From assembly GCF_934561735.1 (NCBI RefSeq), contig NZ_CAKTGT010000002.1, positions 238,220 through 302,219 of the forward strand: a stretch of DNA of 64,000 bases, given 5' to 3'. Position 1 is the stretch's first letter, and each line of letters opens with the position of its first letter. The notes beneath the pieces are model-generated. The model saw nothing but the letters and a program-made list of their open reading frames with translations. It was not told where the DNA came from and ran no database searches. This DNA is from an uncultured Eubacterium sp. GTDB lineage: Bacteria > Bacillota > Clostridia > Oscillospirales > Acutalibacteraceae. The translations under genes were made by a program, and so were the position numbers. Positions 61,601 to 64,000 of the stretch are shown here, in pieces.

Positions 61601-63550
61601 ACTCCAGCTTGAATTCCACGGACGACTACCGTCATCGGTTGAAAATCCCCAATGGATATTTTTCACGCTGATTCTTGACGGAGAAAATATTGCAGAATAC
61701 TCTCTCGGAAAATCTTTTACAACATAATCGTTGCCCGAAATTGAAGCATTTACAAGATTATTTACGGAAGCACCTCTGACATTAAAGGTTACAGAAGATG
61801 ACACACCGCCGATAATCGCAGTAATTGTAACCGATTTAGCATTATAAATTGTAAGTCCGCCCGAATCAAGGCCAAACACCTTGCCGTTTTCGTCAACAGA
61901 TGCAACAGACGGGTCGGAACTCTTCCAAACAACATTTTTGAGCAAATCAGGGTCATAATCCTCAGGCAAAATACTTGTTATATTAAGCTGACCTGTCTTG
62001 CCTTCTTCAAGGAACGAATCCCTGCTGCCCGTCATAACATTTGTGGTAAAGCCGTTACCCTTTTCAACAGAAAAACTTGTAATCGGAACACCCGATGAAA
62101 CGGTTTTTTCTGCTTCAAGCGAAGCATCGTTATAAGTCACCTTAACATAAATTTTGATTATTCCGACTTCTCTTGCAACAAGATTGCCGTTTGCATCAAT
62201 CGAAGCAAAACCGTTATCGGCAGGGGTGTCTGCCGTTGCAAGCACAAGCTCGCCCGACTGTGAATCATATAATCCCCACTGACGAACAACGCCTGAATTT
62301 GTGTTAAGTCTTACAGGGGTTACATCCGCAGTATATTTATTTGTTTCATTAAGCGCAATATTTTCATAACCGTTGATTTCAACGCTGTTGATTGTGTCGC
62401 CGATAACATTCCTGTTAATTTTTAGCGACGCTGTTTTTGACACGCCGTCAATGGTTGCCGTGATTGTAACGGTTTTTGATAACTGCAAGCCCTGACCTGC
62501 GTCAAGAGCGGTAACTGTTCCGTCTTGAGTGATAACAGCGGCTGAAGTATCCGAACATTCCCACTTTACATCACCTGTGTATGCACCGGCAGGAGAAACA
62601 TTTTCGATAGTGAGTTGAGTGGTTTCACCCTCTTTTATATCAAGAGTTCCGCCGATTGCAAAGTCGGTAACAGGAAGTTCTTCACGAGAAACGACCTTGA
62701 ACTCAACAGTATCTGTAACCGCAGAATATAGAGCGTTTTCGGGATTTGCACGAATATAAACAGCACCCGGAGAAGTGAAGGTTACAAGACCGTCAGCGGT
62801 AATTGTTGCGTGCTTCTTTGATTCGTTATCAAAAGCCTTGCCGACGCTCCATTTGACGCTTTGCTTAAGTCGAACGGGAGTTACCGCACCGTACATTTGC
62901 ACCTGCTTGCCGACAGCAACGGTTTTTGGAACGGTCTTTTTGTTTGTGATATGTACACCCGTAGGCCAGATATTACCTGCCAAGCTTTGGTCAACCACAA
63001 CTTCTGCCTTGTCGGAAGCAAGGACATTTCCGCTTTCGTTGACAAGTCGAGCTGTGATTGTGATTGTCATATTATTCAGCATTTTTTCAAGAGCTTCACC
63101 CATAGTTTGGTTAATGCCCTTTACAATCGCAACAACCAAGTCGGTATTGAGATTACTGTCGTTAAGGTCAATGCCTGCTTTTGCAAAAGCCTTTTCAATA
63201 GCGTCTGCGGTTGCATTACCGATGAGCGGAGTTGGACGAACCTCATTATCAAGCCAATATTTGATAACGGCAGCTTTTGAGTAATCGTACGCAGTTACCT
63301 TGCCTGTTTCGTCAACATCCGCAAGCAAAGGCATATTGCTTTCCCACTCAACAGTTGAGTCTGCCGGAAATTCCGACTCCGAATGTGCCACAAACTGTGC
63401 AGAATCATATTCGGTGATATGCAAAGTTTCGGTAAGCTCCGCATCGTTATAATAAATAGTGATACTTTCTGCGGCATTAACCATAGTACCCGGCAATCCG
63501 ACAGACAAAATCAAAGAAAGTGATAACAATAGGCTGATAACTTTTTTCAT
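58619..63550 (-). CDS. Giant secreted Ig-like repeat protein with C-terminal dockerin-like motif
   Basis: 1643 residues, the largest gene in the window. Signal peptide (VISLLLSLSLILSVGLPGTMV), about five Big_2-type domains in residues 40-700 (VVWKSSDPSVASVDENGKV), two Big_3-like domains (EGETELDLTGLKVSATYD near 720 and its partner near 820), then several related Ig-like repeats with YYYSVNSSEW, YYYSTDGGKSW and YYYNVDGGEW near residues 920, 1205 and 1295. The end has LDLNKDGVVNAKDYVMLRD (near residue 1595), a dockerin-type calcium loop. No catalytic domain is seen; adhesion or scaffold function is inferred. Confidence 0.88.
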   Translation of the reverse strand: MKKVISLLLSLSLILSVGLPGTMVNAAESITIYYNDAELTETLHITEYDSAQFVAHSESEFPADSTVEWESNMPLLADVDETGKVTAYDYSKAAVIKYWLDNEVRPTPLIGNATADAIEKAFAKAGIDLNDSNLNTDLVVAIVKGINQTMGEALEKMLNNMTITITARLVNESGNVLASDKAEVVVDQSLAGNIWPTGVHITNKKTVPKTVAVGKQVQMYGAVTPVRLKQSVKWSVGKAFDNESKKHATITADGLVTFTSPGAVYIRANPENALYSAVTDTVEFKVVSREELPVTDFAIGGTLDIKEGETTQLTIENVSPAGAYTGDVKWECSDTSAAVITQDGTVTALDAGQGLQLSKTVTITATIDGVSKTASLKINRNVIGDTINSVEINGYENIALNETNKYTADVTPVRLNTNSGVVRQWGLYDSQSGELVLATADTPADNGFASIDANGNLVAREVGIIKIYVKVTYNDASLEAEKTVSSGVPITSFSVEKGNGFTTNVMTGSRDSFLEEGKTGQLNITSILPEDYDPDLLKNVVWKSSDPSVASVDENGKVFGLDSGGLTIYNAKSVTITAIIGGVSSSVTFNVRGASVNNLVNASISGNDYVVKDFPREYSAIFSPSRISVKNIHWGFSTDDGSRPWNSSWSSTSGNTENSLATVDSTGKVYGKSAGTTTLWVFGREGTTSLSGSYAEASKQIQVVEIQPKNIAVTAPEKYDYVEGETELDLTGLKVSATYDRNELANYYPDAESYGDSILSVDVDDYEISGFDPTLIDREQYVLVTLVRAGEQFRAVFPVKVNSKAVESIDITAPRYAYIEGVKELDLSGLKVYANYSNAPREEVFDYKVDESAVDFTKLNEEQTVKVTYEHYGRSATAEFPIIIYGKPVVSVNTADYDGSWTSSDVTFTLDSTHQLDGVKYYYNVDGGEWNEISGNSLTVTENTDSVYTFKAINSAGIESDITQPYTAKIDKTVPSFTLVQDNTNITNQSYSVRITDLSVGASGVKAVYLNGDVLDDQTQFTVSENGEYTIKIVSNSLLESEQTVTVENIDKQKPTVTEVSVSHKDTNDFARFVNKITFGMFFNKTTQLTVTAEDEGVAGVDRIEYRFVDENGTPLGDWAVYDNNNKPAQDADFKGYAEARAIDKAGNVSDSKLTGGYVIDTEAPTDIVVTSEADGENYASDSWTSKNVTIKLSSTAYSGIYRYYYSVNSSEWTEIDGDTLTVKNQGIWNYRFKAVSYSNNETVTTDDFVVKIDKTEPVVRVDFEGTFGRWTADPVKFSMTILNQAISGVRYYYSTDGGKSWIQAEEGSVITIDENVDASYIFKAVNGAGVESNYSDSYRVMIDTVAPTLEYTLETEEKTDSPYNVSFKVNTGRSGVKSVSVNGEDITGKNSFEVAENGKYVVVMTANNGLTSTEVIKINNISVAEKPVLYVTPSGTIGSETDQLVRFNLSSPNCGDNTVYYYNDGNGWKEVEGDTFVASKAGNYKLRFKAVSNGLESYQSPEYNVSLTTSYYKTVFKATVLENPTLTEGTAALRDVKIYVDDKLIGTTDTNGEATYWLVEGEHNVLFDNGTFNRTQTVAMTDDGELNIPMVALDLNKDGVVNAKDYVMLRDVTDPQLSALYNEIFMNFYNVSEDTFIYQNQS

Positions 63551-63613
63551 AAAAACACCCCTATTTAATATTTTCAGTCCGCAAAATTTTTAAAACAACC
63601 TAAATATATGCAA

Positions 63614-63642
63614 ATTATATCATAAATTTGATTGTTTTACAA
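63614..63642 (-). promoter_or_regulatory. Promoter of the giant Ig-repeat gene
   Basis: On the minus strand TTGTAA (63642-63637), 17 bases, TATAAT (63619-63614), 63 bases before the ATG, which has AGGGGTG upstream. The remainder of the gap up to 63786 is AT-rich with nothing else recognised. Confidence 0.75.
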
Positions 63643-63786
63643 TAAAATATACAACAAAAATGACAAACTACAAAATTTATTTATCATAGGCATATTGAAA
63701 AGCGATTAATTTTTTTAGCTATTTTTATTAAAGCTTCTGATTTGTAAATGTTTTTCCAAAAAACAAAATGCAAAAAAGGCCAAAAA

Positions 63787-63825
63787 ATCGCCTGAAAGCC
63801 CCAAAAACAGGGAGTTTCAAGCGAT
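63787..63825. terminator. Terminator of the HAD gene
   Basis: ATCGCCTGAAAGCCC pairs with GGGAGTTTCAAGCGAT with two mismatches; T runs follow on both strands. Confidence 0.8.
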
Positions 63826-63851
63826 GATTATTTTTTTAATTTGTGTTTTAA

Positions 63852-64000
63852 TCAGCTTAGTAAGTTTTTTAACTCATCAACCGTTTTAACAATATATGTA
63901 GCGTCGGCATTATTAAGTTCATTAAAGGTGCCATATCCATATTCTACTCCTATTGAATCAATACCTACTGATTGAGCACCAATCATGTCCTCTGCTCTGT
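63852..64000 (-). CDS. HAD-family phosphatase, C-terminal part (cut by window edge)
   Basis: The last 49 residues are visible and the gene continues past base 64000. They read RAEDMIGAQSVGIDSIGVEYG, then YGTFNEL and IVKTVDELKNLL. This is motif IV and the C-terminal end of a phosphoglycolate-phosphatase-like HAD protein, where the acidic residues bind Mg2+. It ends 27 bases before a terminator. The substrate cannot be inferred from this piece. Confidence 0.8.
   Translation of the reverse strand, partial: RAEDMIGAQSVGIDSIGVEYGYGTFNELNNADATYIVKTVDELKNLLS

Noticed and set aside
58619..63550. Repeated segments considered as a CRISPR or DNA repeat array
   Set aside because: The similarity is at protein level between Ig-like domains; there are no short identical repeats with regular spacers.

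Overview
The window reads as chromosomal DNA of a low-GC, endospore-forming anaerobic Firmicute, most like a gut clostridium of the Oscillospiraceae/Ruminococcaceae type. The evidence is a spoIIAA-spoIIAB-sigF locus, a spoIIGA-sigE locus with a Spo0A-style promoter, a murT-gatD pair, a T-box leader on valS, a glmS ribozyme, an anaerobic sulfatase-maturating radical SAM enzyme, a Na+-pump decarboxylase beta subunit, plant-polysaccharide enzymes, and large secreted proteins with Ig-like, BspA-type LRR and dockerin-like modules. No database search was possible, so the taxonomic placement is inference.

Layout. 1-1543 (minus): trkH (partial) and trkA, potassium uptake. 1608-6622 (minus): GH51 arabinofuranosidase, a small Cys-rich protein, dUTPase, tagaturonate reductase and altronate dehydratase in one tight operon. 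6744-9973 (plus): an M24 aminopeptidase, then glmS behind a glmS ribozyme. 10138-14943 (minus): a secreted lipase-like protein with a structured element upstream, and an amino acid:Na+ symporter. 15043-17617 (minus): the spoIIA operon and folC. 17614-20319: valS with its T-box leader; then gatD and murT. 22660-24280 (plus): an inositol-phosphatase family protein and a radical SAM protein. 24281-26470 is an accessory island: two tiny ORFs with an apparent antisense promoter, a small HTH protein, remnants of a large polyvalent (ADP-ribosyltransferase-like) protein, and two tandem promoter-plus-hairpin units, next to tRNA-Leu(UAG). 26611-28122 (minus): sigE and spoIIGA.

28184-36816 (minus) is a nine-gene directon with almost no gaps: trmK, a Nif3-like gene, rqcH, ispD, ispF, an S26-type peptidase, an ABC exporter, a GH2 glycosidase and cyclophilin. 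36939-42173: a DUF4364-type regulator, a FliB-like protein coupled to an AAA-CYTH fusion, and a YhgE/Pip membrane protein with a small partner. 42369-47149: a sulfated-glycan cassette (anSME, TauE-type exporter, sulfatase, GPH symporter). 47215-48573: Na+-translocating decarboxylase beta and gamma-like subunits behind a yybP-ykoY-type riboswitch. 49466-63550: four large secreted proteins (PI-PLC-like, FIVAR-like, LRR, Ig-like repeats) plus a LURP-one protein. The window ends inside a HAD-family phosphatase gene.

How it fits together: arabinose release and hexuronate catabolism, desulfation and GH2 activity suggest use of pectin, hemicellulose and host or plant glycans. Na+ coupling recurs (AgcS symporter, GPH symporter, decarboxylase Na+ pump). 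The least explained material is RNA-level: the tandem small-RNA units at 26040-26356, the type I toxin-antitoxin-like unit at 24335-24574, the long imperfect palindrome at 13255-13390, and the riboswitch on the decarboxylase operon.
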